Below, piece after piece: positions 29,363 to 38,603 of a stretch of 64,000 nucleotides of DNA. Numbering within the stretch: the first letter of the stretch is position 1; each line of letters starts with the position of its first letter. The position numbers and the translations under genes are program-made. Source of the stretch: Halomonas alkalisoli (lineage in GTDB: Bacteria > Pseudomonadota > Gammaproteobacteria > Pseudomonadales > Halomonadaceae); the NCBI RefSeq assembly GCF_021412585.1, contig NZ_JAKCMI010000021.1, positions 279,267 to 343,266 on the forward strand. The letters are read 5' to 3'. Under the pieces are notes generated by a model. It saw only the letters and a program-made list of their open reading frames with translations. It did no database searches and was not told the DNA's origin.

Positions 29363-29813
29363 GAATATTACCCTTTACAGGATTGCACTGTCACGATAGC
29401 TGAAAAATCATGAAGAGCAGGACAAATGAAACAACTTAAGAAGAAATGAACATACTAAATGACATACTGGGAGAATCTTTTCTGTCGACAGCGCAGCACG
29501 GGGATCGAATCACGCACGTAGCAGTATGCAGGTTGCGCTACGTCCCTGTAGCGCAGCGCGCAACATCCTGTTTAGGCATCTCCTTTGCCACGCTTATCCA
29601 GAGGATGGACCTTACGGCACGTACTCACTGTGCGCTGACGAACATAGCGTTGCGGAATCGCCAGAAGCGCGGGCAAGGCAAGCCGTCGCGGATCCCATGG
29701 CAATTGTGTATTCCTGCGCTAACGTACATAGCAAGTGTGTCGATTCTGGCGTGTGTGGGGGCGCTTGCCCCCCGCGCCTGAGGAACTTGTCAGCTAGAGG
29801 AGTCTTGTCAATC
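29363..29813. other. 450-bp leader region upstream of the Crp/Fnr-type gene
   Basis: No firm gene is seen. A frame at 29446-29781 (plus, 111 codons) starts plausibly as MNILNDILGESF but then becomes unlike a protein. Structures include an 8-bp inverted repeat TGCGCTAC/GTAGCGCA with a 6-nt spacer at 29534-29555, and a GGGGGC/GCCCCC hairpin near 29757-29773. The left half is AT-rich; the right half returns to normal GC. Confidence 0.5.
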
Positions 29814-30551
29814 ATGACCCAACAATCTGATCCTCGTCAGAATTCCATGCTGGCAGCCTTGCCCTTGGATGAATACCAGCGCCTCGCGCCCCTTCTCGAG
29901 CCGGTCGAGTTGAAGCTGGGGGCTTCGCTAGCCGAGTCGGGAGAGACGATGCGTTATGTCTATTTCCCCACGGATGCCATCGTATCGCTGCTGTGCGTCA
30001 TGGAAGATGGTGATTCGACAGAAATCGCCGTCGTCGGCGCCGAGGGTGTCGTCGGCATCTCGCTGTTCATGGGCGGCGAAACCACACCGAGCCGTGCCAT
30101 CGTGCAGAGCGCAGGCAGCGCCTATCGCCTCAGGGGGCCGCTGGTGAAGGCCGAGTTCTATCGTGCGGGCCCCCTGCAGGACCTGTTGCTGCGTTACACC
30201 CAGGCACTGATCACCCAGATGGCGCAGACTGCGGTGTGCAACCGGCATCACAGCCTGGATCAGCAGCTGTGTCGCTGGCTGTTGCTGAGCCTGGATCGCT
30301 TGCCGACCAACGAGCTGCGAATGACCCAGGAATTGATCGCCAACATGCTTGGCGTACGTCGAGAAGGTGTCACCGAATCGGCCGGAAAGCTGCAGAGAGC
30401 CGGCCTGATTGCTTACCATCGCGGGCGCATCACTATTCTGGACAGACCCGGTCTGGAAGCGCGGGTCTGTGAGTGCTATGCGATCGTCAAGAAGGAATAC
30501 GACCGCCTGATGACCTATCGTCGCCCTCCCCGGGACAGGGGAATCGGATAG
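29814..30551 (+). CDS. Crp/Fnr-family transcriptional regulator
   Basis: The 245-residue protein has an N-terminal cyclic-nucleotide-binding-like beta barrel (about 20-140: LGASLAESGETMRYVYFPTDAIVSLL is the core, residues 35-60) and a C-terminal winged helix (LRMTQELIANMLGVRREGVTESAGKLQRAGLI, with the recognition helix near residue 190). There is no Fnr-type Cys cluster, and the cAMP-contacting Arg/Ser-Thr pair is not obvious, so the ligand is unknown. The ATG has GAGGAG 11 bp upstream; earlier in-frame sequence is not protein-like. It is monocistronic, with a bidirectional terminator after it. Confidence 0.88.
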   Translation: MTQQSDPRQNSMLAALPLDEYQRLAPLLEPVELKLGASLAESGETMRYVYFPTDAIVSLLCVMEDGDSTEIAVVGAEGVVGISLFMGGETTPSRAIVQSAGSAYRLRGPLVKAEFYRAGPLQDLLLRYTQALITQMAQTAVCNRHHSLDQQLCRWLLLSLDRLPTNELRMTQELIANMLGVRREGVTESAGKLQRAGLIAYHRGRITILDRPGLEARVCECYAIVKKEYDRLMTYRRPPRDRGIG

Positions 30552-30650
30552 CTCTTACCTCAGGTCATCAGTAGTAGGCGCAGGATGCCCTCGGCTGGCG
30601 CGCCCCGCCGCCACCAAAACTGTGCGACCAAGCACTGAAAACAGAAGGCC

Positions 30651-30687
30651 AGAAACACAAACAGCCGCTCGTAAGCGACTGTTTTTC
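30651..30687. terminator. Bidirectional terminator between the Crp-like gene and tRNA-Leu
   Basis: A 10-bp stem with one mismatch (30659-30668 with 30673-30682, 4-nt loop) is followed on the plus strand by TTTC and preceded by AAACACAA, which is T-rich on the minus strand. It can end the Crp-like transcript and the tRNA transcript. Confidence 0.75.
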
Positions 30688-30690
30688 ATC

Positions 30691-30777
30691 TGGTACCGGC
30701 GGTCGGACTCGAACCGACAAGGGCTTGCACCCGGCGGATTTTGAATCCGCTGCGTCTACCAATTCCGCCACGCCGGC
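30691..30777 (-). tRNA. tRNA-Leu (anticodon CAA)
   Basis: The 87-nt class II tRNA on the minus strand starts GCCGGCGTGGCGG and ends with encoded CCA. The anticodon loop TTCAAAA, closed by GCGGA/TCCGC, gives CAA and decodes TTG. The long variable arm (GGGTGCAAGCCC) and the T arm GTCGGTTCGAGTCCGAC are clear, and the acceptor stem GCCGGCG pairs with CGCCGGT allowing one wobble. Confidence 0.97.
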
Positions 30778-30787
30778 AGCGCGGTGC

Positions 30788-30815
30788 ATTATACGTGGCC
30801 TTCACCGCAGGTCAA
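30788..30815 (-). promoter_or_regulatory. Sigma-70 promoter of tRNA-Leu
   Basis: On the minus strand TTGACC (30815-30810) and a perfect TATAAT (30793-30788) are separated by 16 bp. The -10 lies 10 bp before the mature tRNA 5' end. Confidence 0.8.
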
Positions 30816-30916
30816 TCGGGATGCCTGACGACGCGGCCATTTTTCGGTATCCTTGCGGGCTTGTCCGGCTGCCCGCCAGCCGCTTCTGCCGACCTTTCCT
30901 GCGGACCCGAACCTGC

Positions 30917-31957
30917 ATGCAGCGCGCCGATTTCCATTACGAGCTTCCCGAGGATCTGATCGCTCGCTACCCCTCCGAGCAGCGCAGCGACTGCCGCCTG
31001 CTGTGCGTGGATGGCGCCAGCGGCGAGCTGGCCCACCGGCGCTTCGTCGACCTGCTCGACCTGCTCGAGCCCGGCGACCTGCTGGTGTTCAACGACACCC
31101 GGGTGATTCCCGCGCGGCTGCACGGCCACAAGGCCAGCGGGGGCAAGGTGGAGATGCTGCTGGAGCGTCCGCTGGACGCCCACCGGGGCCTGGCGCACCT
31201 GCGCAGCAGCAAGTCGCCCAAGCCCGGCACCGAGCTGATCTTCGAGGGCGACATCCATGCCGTGGTGGAGGGCCGCCGCGATGCGCTGTTCGAGCTGCGC
31301 TTCCTTGGTGAGACGCCGTTGATCGCGCTGCTGGAGCGTCATGGCCATATGCCGCTGCCGCCCTACATCACCCGCGAGGACGAGCTGGCCGACCGTGAGC
31401 GCTACCAGACCGTCTATGCGCGCCGCGACGGCGCCGTGGCCGCCCCCACCGCCGGGCTGCACTTCGACGAGCCGCTGCTGCAACGCCTGGCGGAGAAGGG
31501 CATCGACAGCGCCTTCGTCACCCTGCACGTGGGCGCCGGCACCTTCCAGCCGGTGCGCGCCGACGACATCCGCGAACACCAGATGCACAGCGAGTGGATC
31601 GAGGTGGGCGAGGCCGCCTGCGAGAAGGTGCGAGCCGCCCGCGCCGCGGGTCGTCGCGTGGTCGCGGTGGGCACCACCAGCGTGCGCTGCCTGGAAAGCG
31701 CCTGCGCCAACAGCAGCGACGGCGAGATCGCCCCCTACAGCGGTGAGACCGATATCTTCATCTACCCGGGCTACGCGTGGCGCTGCGTGGATGCCCTGAT
31801 CACCAACTTCCACCTGCCCGAGTCGACGCTGCTGATGCTGGTGGCGTCCTTCGCCGGGTACGAGACGACGCTGGCCGCCTATGGCGAAGCCGTGGCCGAG
31901 CGCTACGCCTTCTTCAGCTATGGCGATGCGATGTTTTTAACCCGCAAGAGTTCCTGA
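30917..31957 (+). CDS. queA: S-adenosylmethionine:tRNA ribosyltransferase-isomerase QueA
   Basis: The 346-residue cytoplasmic enzyme transfers and isomerises the ribosyl group of SAM onto preQ1-modified tRNA, giving epoxyqueuosine. Family blocks are [50 protein letters not shown] (in parts: [15 protein letters not shown]), THE-like [17 protein letters not shown] and [18 protein letters not shown]. The start at 30917 matches the family N-terminus, although no clear Shine-Dalgarno is seen. It heads the queA-tgt-yajC-secD-secF cluster. Confidence 0.96.
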   Translation: MQRADFHYELPEDLIARYPSEQRSDCRLLCVDGASGELAHRRFVDLLDLLEPGDLLVFNDTRVIPARLHGHKASGGKVEMLLERPLDAHRGLAHLRSSKSPKPGTELIFEGDIHAVVEGRRDALFELRFLGETPLIALLERHGHMPLPPYITREDELADRERYQTVYARRDGAVAAPTAGLHFDEPLLQRLAEKGIDSAFVTLHVGAGTFQPVRADDIREHQMHSEWIEVGEAACEKVRAARAAGRRVVAVGTTSVRCLESACANSSDGEIAPYSGETDIFIYPGYAWRCVDALITNFHLPESTLLMLVASFAGYETTLAAYGEAVAERYAFFSYGDAMFLTRKSS

Positions 31958-32026
31958 CCCGCAAGACAGGCTGAATATGAGCATGCCGAATTCGACACCG
32001 ACTCACTCACACCCGGCTTCATACCC

Positions 32027-33240
<1,214 letters not shown>

Positions 33241-33338
33241 AGACCGACCGACTGCCGTGGCCACTGGCCCCGCAGCTTCGCTCGATGAACGTTTCTCGCA
33301 CGCAACCTTAACTTACCCTCTCAGGAGACACGCCTCTC

Positions 33339-33668
33339 ATGCTGGATTTCTTCATCTCTCCGGCCATGGCCCAGGACGCTGGCGGCGCCGGTGGCGGCAT
33401 GGCACAGATCATCATGCTGGTCGGTTTCGTACTGATCTTCTACTTCCTGCTGTGGCGTCCTCAGGCCAAGCGGGCCAAGCAGCACCGTGAGCTGGTCGGC
33501 GGCCTCTCCAAGGGCGACGAAGTGGTCATCGGCGGTGGCCTGCTGGGGCGCATCACCAAGGTTGGCGATGATTTCATCTCCCTGGAAATCGCAGACAATA
33601 CCGAGGTCAATGTACAGAAGAGCGCTGTGGCGAACGTGCTGCCCAAGGGCACCATCAAGTCCATCTGA
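33339..33668 (+). CDS. yajC: Preprotein translocase accessory subunit YajC
   Basis: The 109-residue inner-membrane protein has one hydrophobic helix (MLVGFVLIFYFLLWRPQAKRAK) and a C-terminal soluble domain (VGGLSKGDEVVIGGGLLGRI), as in E. coli YajC (110). It associates with SecDF and SecYEG. The ATG has AGGAGA 11 bp upstream. It is followed by a strong hairpin and a repeat tract before secD. Confidence 0.96.
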   Translation: MLDFFISPAMAQDAGGAGGGMAQIIMLVGFVLIFYFLLWRPQAKRAKQHRELVGGLSKGDEVVIGGGLLGRITKVGDDFISLEIADNTEVNVQKSAVANVLPKGTIKSI

Positions 33669-33733
33669 CTTCGACGCTCCTCGTCCTTGCCGATCGACCC
33701 TCCCCGGTCAGGTAACGGCGAGGGTCGCAATCC

Positions 33734-33776
33734 GGCCGATGCCCCGGGCGCCCTTCGCGCCCTCGGGCATGCGGCC
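33734..33776 (+). other. Long stem-loop between yajC and secD
   Basis: Three stacked stems pair: 33734-33738 with 33772-33776, 33739-33744 with 33765-33770, and 33746-33751 with 33757-33762, closing a 5-nt loop. Only small bulges interrupt about 17 base pairs. No T tract follows, so partial termination or mRNA processing between yajC and secD is more likely than a full stop. Confidence 0.55.
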
Positions 33777-33819
33777 GTGTTGTCGTCTCGTTAGCCGCTG
33801 CTTCAGCCGCCTCTTTTCA

Positions 33820-33873
33820 TTTTCAGCAACCCGTTTTCAGCAACCCGTTTTCAGCAACCCGTTTTCAGCAACC
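33820..33873 (+). repeat. 14-bp tandem repeat (nearly four units) in the secD leader
   Basis: The unit TTTTCAGCAACCCG occurs exactly at 33820-33833, 33834-33847 and 33848-33861, and a fourth copy at 33862-33873 matches for 12 bases. It ends 4 bp before the secD ribosome site, so copy number would change the leader length. Confidence 0.95.
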
Positions 33874-33889
33874 AAAGGGCAGGGCTCGC

Positions 33890-35740
33890 ATGCTCAACCG
33901 TTACCCCCTGTGGAAGTATCTGCTGATAGGCATTGTGCTGCTCGTAGGCCTGGTCTACTCGCTGCCCAACCTCTATCCGGAAGACCCGTCGGTCCAGATC
34001 AGTAGTGCCCGCGGCGATGCCACCATCGATGCCGGCCAGCTCGACAGCCTTCGCCAGTCCCTGCTCGACGCCGGGATCGACATCAAGGGCGTGGAGAGCG
34101 AGGACACCCGGGTCTTGATCCGCCTGGACGACCCCGACGACCAGCTGCGCTCACGGGACATGATCGCCGACATGCTCGGCGACGATTACGTCGTGGCATT
34201 GAACCTGGCCGAAGCGACACCCGGCTGGCTGCAGTCGCTCTCCGCCTCGCCCATGACCCTGGGGCTCGACCTGCGCGGCGGCGTGCACTTCCTGCTGGAG
34301 GTGGACATGGACGCGGCGCTCGAGCAGCGGCTCGAAGTGAATGCCAGCGCCATGCGCGAGCAGCTGCGCAGCGAGCGCATCCGCTACCGCGGCACCGAGA
34401 TCGAAGGCCGCACCCTGACCATCACCTTCGCCAACGAAGAGGATCGCGATACCGCCCGCCGGCTGATCGCCCGCGAGTTCCGCGACTTCGACTACGACAG
34501 CGCCGGCGACGGGCGTGGCGCCCAGCTGGTCATGACCATGACCGAACAGGCGGTCAACGATCTCCAGGACTACGCCATCAACCAGAACCTCACGACCCTG
34601 CGCAACCGGGTCGACGAGCTGGGGGTGGCCGAACCCATGGTGCAGCGCCAGGGACCCGACCGCATCGTGGTCGAACTGCCCGGCGTGCAGGACACCGTAG
34701 CCGCCAAGCGGGTGGTGGGTGCCACCGCCAACTTGGAATTCCGTCTCGAGGCGCGCCCCGACACCCCGGACATCGAGACCCAGACCTTCAGCTTCCGCAA
34801 TGACCCCTCGCGCACCGCCGACCTGATGCGCGACGTGATCATCACCGGCGACAGCGTCTCCAGCGCCAGCCGCAGCTTCGACGAGAACGGCCGCCCCCAG
34901 GTCAACATCAACCTGGACGGCACCGGCGGCACCCTGATGAACCGCGCCACCCGTACCAACATCGGTCGCAACATGGCGGTGCTGTTCATCGAGCACCGGA
35001 CCCGCGATCGGACGGTGATCGAGAACGGCGAGGAAGTCACCGTTCGCGAGCCCTATACCGAGCGCGGCCTGATCAGCCTGGCCACTATCCAGAGCGCACT
35101 GGGCAACAGCTTCCGCATCACCGGGCTCGACTCGCCCACCGAAGCGGCCGAGCTGGCCCTGCTGCTGCGCTCAGGCTCGCTGGCGGCACCGATCTACTTC
35201 GTGCAGGAACGGACCATCGGCCCGAGCCTGGGTGCGGAAAACATTCAGCGCGGCGTGATGTCGGTGCAGATCGGCCTGCTGCTGGTGGTGCTGTTCATGC
35301 TGATCCGCTACAAGGTGTTCGGCATCTTCGCCAACGTGGCCCTGGCGCTCAACCTGACCCTGCTGATCGCCGCCATGTCGATGCTGGGTGCGACCCTCAC
35401 CCTGCCCGGCATCGCCGGCATCGTGCTGACGCTGGGCATGGCGGTAGACGCCAACGTGTTGATATTCGAGCGAATACGCGAGGAGCTGCGCAGCGGGCTG
35501 TCGATCCAGCAGGCGATACATGCCGGCTACGAGCGCGCCTTCACCTCGATCGTCGATGCCAACATCACCACCCTGCTGGTGGCGGTAATCCTGTTCTCGA
35601 TCGGCACCGGGCCGGTCAAGGGCTTCGCCGTGACCCTGTCGCTGGGGATCATCACATCGCTGTTCACCGCCCTGCTGGTGACCCGTTCGATGGTGAACCT
35701 CACCTACGGTGGCAAACCAGTCAAGAAGCTCTGGATATAA
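33890..35740 (+). CDS. secD: Protein translocase subunit SecD
   Basis: The 616-residue inner-membrane protein uses the proton gradient to help pull proteins out of the SecYEG channel. It has an N-terminal helix (KYLLIGIVLLVGLVYSLPNLYP), a large periplasmic domain with LGLDLRGGVHFLLEVDMD (residues about 122-139), and five C-terminal helices with GIAGIVLTLGMAVDANVLIFERIREE (in parts: TLGMAVDANVLIFERI). Length equals E. coli SecD (615). The ATG at 33890 has AAGGG about 10 bp upstream. secF follows 9 bp later. Confidence 0.97.
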   Translation: MLNRYPLWKYLLIGIVLLVGLVYSLPNLYPEDPSVQISSARGDATIDAGQLDSLRQSLLDAGIDIKGVESEDTRVLIRLDDPDDQLRSRDMIADMLGDDYVVALNLAEATPGWLQSLSASPMTLGLDLRGGVHFLLEVDMDAALEQRLEVNASAMREQLRSERIRYRGTEIEGRTLTITFANEEDRDTARRLIAREFRDFDYDSAGDGRGAQLVMTMTEQAVNDLQDYAINQNLTTLRNRVDELGVAEPMVQRQGPDRIVVELPGVQDTVAAKRVVGATANLEFRLEARPDTPDIETQTFSFRNDPSRTADLMRDVIITGDSVSSASRSFDENGRPQVNINLDGTGGTLMNRATRTNIGRNMAVLFIEHRTRDRTVIENGEEVTVREPYTERGLISLATIQSALGNSFRITGLDSPTEAAELALLLRSGSLAAPIYFVQERTIGPSLGAENIQRGVMSVQIGLLLVVLFMLIRYKVFGIFANVALALNLTLLIAAMSMLGATLTLPGIAGIVLTLGMAVDANVLIFERIREELRSGLSIQQAIHAGYERAFTSIVDANITTLLVAVILFSIGTGPVKGFAVTLSLGIITSLFTALLVTRSMVNLTYGGKPVKKLWI

Positions 35741-35749
35741 GAGGTGGTA

Positions 35750-36679
35750 ATGAAAACCCTCATCAATCGACAGTTCGACTTCATGGGCAAGCGCCACATC
35801 GCCTTCGCGGTGTCGGCGCTGCTGATCCTGGCGTCGATCGTCTCGCTGCTGTTCCAGCAGCTCAACCTGGGGCTGGATTTCACCGGCGGCACCCTGGTGG
35901 AGGTGCGCTACGGCGTGGCGCCTTCGCTGGAGGCCATCCGCCTGATCCTGGAGGACGCCGGCTTCCGCGACGTCTCGGTGCAGACCTTCGGCGCCTCCAC
36001 CGAGGTGCTGATTCGCCTGCAGCAGGCCTTCGACCCTGAAGTGGGCGACCGCGTCGTCAGCCTGCTGCGCGCCGAAGGCGACACCGTCGAGCTGATCCGT
36101 GCCGAGTTCGTCGGCGCTCAGGTAGGCGAGCAGCTGCGCGACCGAAGCGGCCTGGGGCTGATGGTGGCGCTGGGCGTGGTGATGCTCTACGTCGCCTTCC
36201 GCTTCCAGTACAAGTTCGCCATCGGCGCCCTGCTGGCACTGATGCACGACGTGATCATCGTGGTCGGGATCTTCTCGCTGTTCCAGCTCGATTTCGATCT
36301 CACCGTGCTGGCCGCCCTGCTGGCGGTGATCGGCTACTCGCTCAACGACACCATCGTGGTCTACGACCGTATCCGCGAGACGATCCGCAAGTCGCGCATC
36401 GACGACATGCCGGCGATCTTCAACGAAGCCATCAACCTCACCCTGTCCCGCACGCTGGCGACGTCTGGTACCACCTTGCTGGTACTGATGGCACTGCTGC
36501 TGCTGGGTGGCGACATGATCCACTACTTCTCGATCGCGCTGATCATCGGCGTGGTGGTGGGGACCTTCTCCTCCATCTACGTCGCCGCGGCCCTGCTGAT
36601 CGCGGTGAAGCTGGAGCGCAAGGACCTGATCCCGCCGAAGAAGGAGGATCTGGAAGAGGGCGAGGAGGAGCTGCCGTAA
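35750..36679 (+). CDS. secF: Protein translocase subunit SecF
   Basis: The 309-residue inner-membrane partner of SecD has the family blocks LGLDFTGGTLVEVRYG in the first periplasmic region, RTLATSGTTLLVLMALLLLGG and GYSLNDTIVVYDRIRE in the helices. The ATG at 35750 has GAGG 5 bp upstream; a GTG two codons earlier is too close to that site. The C-terminal tail is acidic (KKEDLEEGEEELP). It ends the cluster before a bidirectional terminator. Confidence 0.97.
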   Translation: MKTLINRQFDFMGKRHIAFAVSALLILASIVSLLFQQLNLGLDFTGGTLVEVRYGVAPSLEAIRLILEDAGFRDVSVQTFGASTEVLIRLQQAFDPEVGDRVVSLLRAEGDTVELIRAEFVGAQVGEQLRDRSGLGLMVALGVVMLYVAFRFQYKFAIGALLALMHDVIIVVGIFSLFQLDFDLTVLAALLAVIGYSLNDTIVVYDRIRETIRKSRIDDMPAIFNEAINLTLSRTLATSGTTLLVLMALLLLGGDMIHYFSIALIIGVVVGTFSSIYVAAALLIAVKLERKDLIPPKKEDLEEGEEELP

Positions 36680-36702
36680 GGCGTTTTTCCTGGCTAGAAC
36701 CA

Positions 36703-36737
36703 AAACCGCCCCCGCAGCGTCGCTGCGGGGGCGGTTT
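36703..36737. terminator. Bidirectional terminator between secF and suhB
   Basis: A near-perfect stem of about 16 bp (36703-36718 with 36722-36737) has AAA/TTT at its base: GGTTTC on the plus strand and GGTTTTGG on the minus strand. It separates two convergent genes. Confidence 0.75.
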
Positions 36738-36757
36738 CGTCAGCGCACCATGTCACA

Positions 36758-37552
36758 TCAGAAGTGCGGCTTGAGCTGCTGCACCAGGGCCTTGAAGAGG
36801 CGCGGACCGGCGGCCATGAGCCGACCATCGTCCTCCACCGAGGGCTGACCGTCGGGTGTTCCCATGAGTGCACCGGCTTCCTTGAGCAGCAGGCTGCCGA
36901 CCAGGCGGTCCTGCTCTTCCAGGCCCAGCACGAAGGCAGCATCGACGCGACCCGCGGCGAGTTCGGCCATGTCGAGCAGGCCGCTGCCGGTGGCCAGCTG
37001 GAGCTGAACCAGGGGGCCGAGCTGCTGGACCAGGGTCAGATAGGCGGGCAGGTGGCGGCTGCGCTGGTCGAACTCGGGCAGGCTCATGGCCAGGCTGGCA
37101 CCGCTGATGGCGGTGGTCTTGGGCACGCGAATGCGCTTGCCGTTGTGCTGGGCACCGCGGCCACGGCTGGCCAGGTATTCGTCATCGCTGAAGGGGCATA
37201 TCACCACCGCATGCTCCGGGCGGCCCTTCACCAGGCAGACCAGGGACAGGGCAAAGCCCTTGCCGGCCACGCCGAGGCTGGAATAACCATGGAAGGGCTC
37301 GATCCGCCATTCGATGTCCTGCCCTTCGCCCTCGCCGGAACGGTGGGGGGTAAAGCGGCCGGAAATGCCGTGCAGCGGATAACCGCGGCTGAGCTGATGC
37401 GCGATCAGCGTCTCGGCATTGCGGGCGGTGTCCTCGAGCAGGCGCTCGAGGTTGTGTTCCTCGTGAGAGTTCTCGATGCGCTCACGAATGCGCAGGAACT
37501 GTTCGGCGGCACTGCGCGTGGCGCGCAACGCAAATTGGACCATCGGATGCAT
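36758..37552 (-). CDS. suhB: SuhB-like inositol monophosphatase family protein, active-site residues lost
   Basis: The 264-residue protein aligns along its length with E. coli SuhB (MHPM N-terminus; ASRGRGAQHNGKRIRV; GRVDAAFVLGL). The metal ligands are not conserved. The Glu-Glu of ITEESG is replaced within GISGRFTPHRSG, and WVIDPLDGTT is WRIEPFHGYS, so Asp84 is Glu85 and Asp87 is His88. The late WD motif is QD. Phosphatase activity is therefore unlikely. E. coli SuhB also acts in ribosomal RNA antitermination independently of catalysis, so a structural role is inferred. The suhB-trmJ-cysE-iscR neighbourhood is as in Pseudomonas, which supports orthology. AAGG lies 8 bp upstream of the ATG. 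Confidence 0.85.
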   Translation of the reverse strand: MHPMVQFALRATRSAAEQFLRIRERIENSHEEHNLERLLEDTARNAETLIAHQLSRGYPLHGISGRFTPHRSGEGEGQDIEWRIEPFHGYSSLGVAGKGFALSLVCLVKGRPEHAVVICPFSDDEYLASRGRGAQHNGKRIRVPKTTAISGASLAMSLPEFDQRSRHLPAYLTLVQQLGPLVQLQLATGSGLLDMAELAAGRVDAAFVLGLEEQDRLVGSLLLKEAGALMGTPDGQPSVEDDGRLMAAGPRLFKALVQQLKPHF

Positions 37553-37725
37553 GATCGGGCCTTGGAGCGTCGGTGGTGTTAAAGAACAGGCTAGTTCGAA
37601 CGAAGCGTGCGGGTCGAACGTGTCGGCGCGAATCCTAGCAGAGTCGGCCCGCCTGTGCCATCACCGCGAGCGGACATGGTAGACTCTGCGCCCTCTTTTC
37701 CCGTGACGCGACAGGCAGGACTCCC

Positions 37726-38517
37726 ATGCTCGACCGCATCCGCATCGTTCTGATCGGCACCAGCCACCCCGGCAATATCGGCGGCACCGCCCGCGCCATG
37801 CACAACATGGGCCTTGCCGACCTGGCCCTGGTGGCCCCGCGCTGCGAGCCGCTGACCAGCGACACCATTTCCCGTGCCTCCGGGGCCGATCATATCGTGC
37901 ATGGCGCTCGCAGGGTCGAGACCCTGGAGCAGGCCGTTGCCGACTGCACCCTGGTGGTGGGCGCCAGCGCCCGCTCACGCACCCTGCCCTGGCCGATGAT
38001 CTCGCCTCGGGCGCTGGGCAGCCGGCTGCCCGACGAGCTGTCCGGCGCCGAATCGCGGGTGGCGCTGGTGTTCGGCCGCGAGGACAGCGGCCTCTCCAAT
38101 GCCGAGCTGCAGCGCTGCCATGCCCACGTGCATATCCCGACCAACCCGGACTTCAGCTCGCTCAACCTGGCCGCGGCGGTGCAGGTGCTGGCCTACGAGT
38201 GCCGCCTGGCCTGGCTGGCTCAGCAGGATGAGGCGGAAGGCGCCGAGGCCGAGCCGCACCAGCCGCTGGCAAGCCACCAGGAGCTGGAGCACTACTTCGC
38301 CCACCTGGAAAAGACATTGATCGCCATCGGCTTCCATGACCCGGCCCTGCCCCGGCAGCTGATGGCCCGGCTGCGCCGCTTCACCCTGAAGGCCCGCCCC
38401 GAGCGCATGGAGCTCAATATCCTGCGTGGTATTCTCACCGCCACGGAGAAGCAGGCAGCCCGGCCACAGGCCGAACAGCGGCACGACGCCGACGACAGCG
38501 ACACACCATCGCCTTGA
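37726..38517 (+). CDS. trmJ: tRNA (cytidine/uridine-32-2'-O)-methyltransferase TrmJ
   Basis: The 263-residue SPOUT methyltransferase uses SAM to methylate ribose 32 of tRNA. The SPOUT blocks are IRIVLIGTSHPGNIGGTARAM at the N-terminus, ALVFGREDSGLSNAEL and the knot end IPTNPDFSSLNLAAAVQV. A C-terminal helical extension is present. The ATG has AGGA about 7 bp upstream. It is divergent from suhB, as in related genomes, and is followed by cysE. Confidence 0.95.
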   Translation: MLDRIRIVLIGTSHPGNIGGTARAMHNMGLADLALVAPRCEPLTSDTISRASGADHIVHGARRVETLEQAVADCTLVVGASARSRTLPWPMISPRALGSRLPDELSGAESRVALVFGREDSGLSNAELQRCHAHVHIPTNPDFSSLNLAAAVQVLAYECRLAWLAQQDEAEGAEAEPHQPLASHQELEHYFAHLEKTLIAIGFHDPALPRQLMARLRRFTLKARPERMELNILRGILTATEKQAARPQAEQRHDADDSDTPSP

Positions 38518-38603
38518 AGCCAGCCCTCTGCGCCCCCAATATGGGAAGTCACCCCGACAGATGCCGCTAACGGCTCCGTCCCACCGCCACCCAAGGACGC
38601 CGC

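Noticed and set aside
29446..29781. 111-codon plus-strand frame before the Crp-like gene
   Set aside because: The first dozen residues look plausible, but the rest is not protein-like and overlaps hairpins; no homology is recognised.
29526..29813. Upstream extension of the Crp/Fnr-like gene
   Set aside because: The extra 96 residues do not resemble the family, and the ATG at 29814 matches the usual N-terminus after a GAGGAG site.
35171..36703. 510-codon open frame on the minus strand
   Set aside because: It is antisense to secD and secF and rich in Gln, His, Asp and Gly, typical of high-GC shadow frames.
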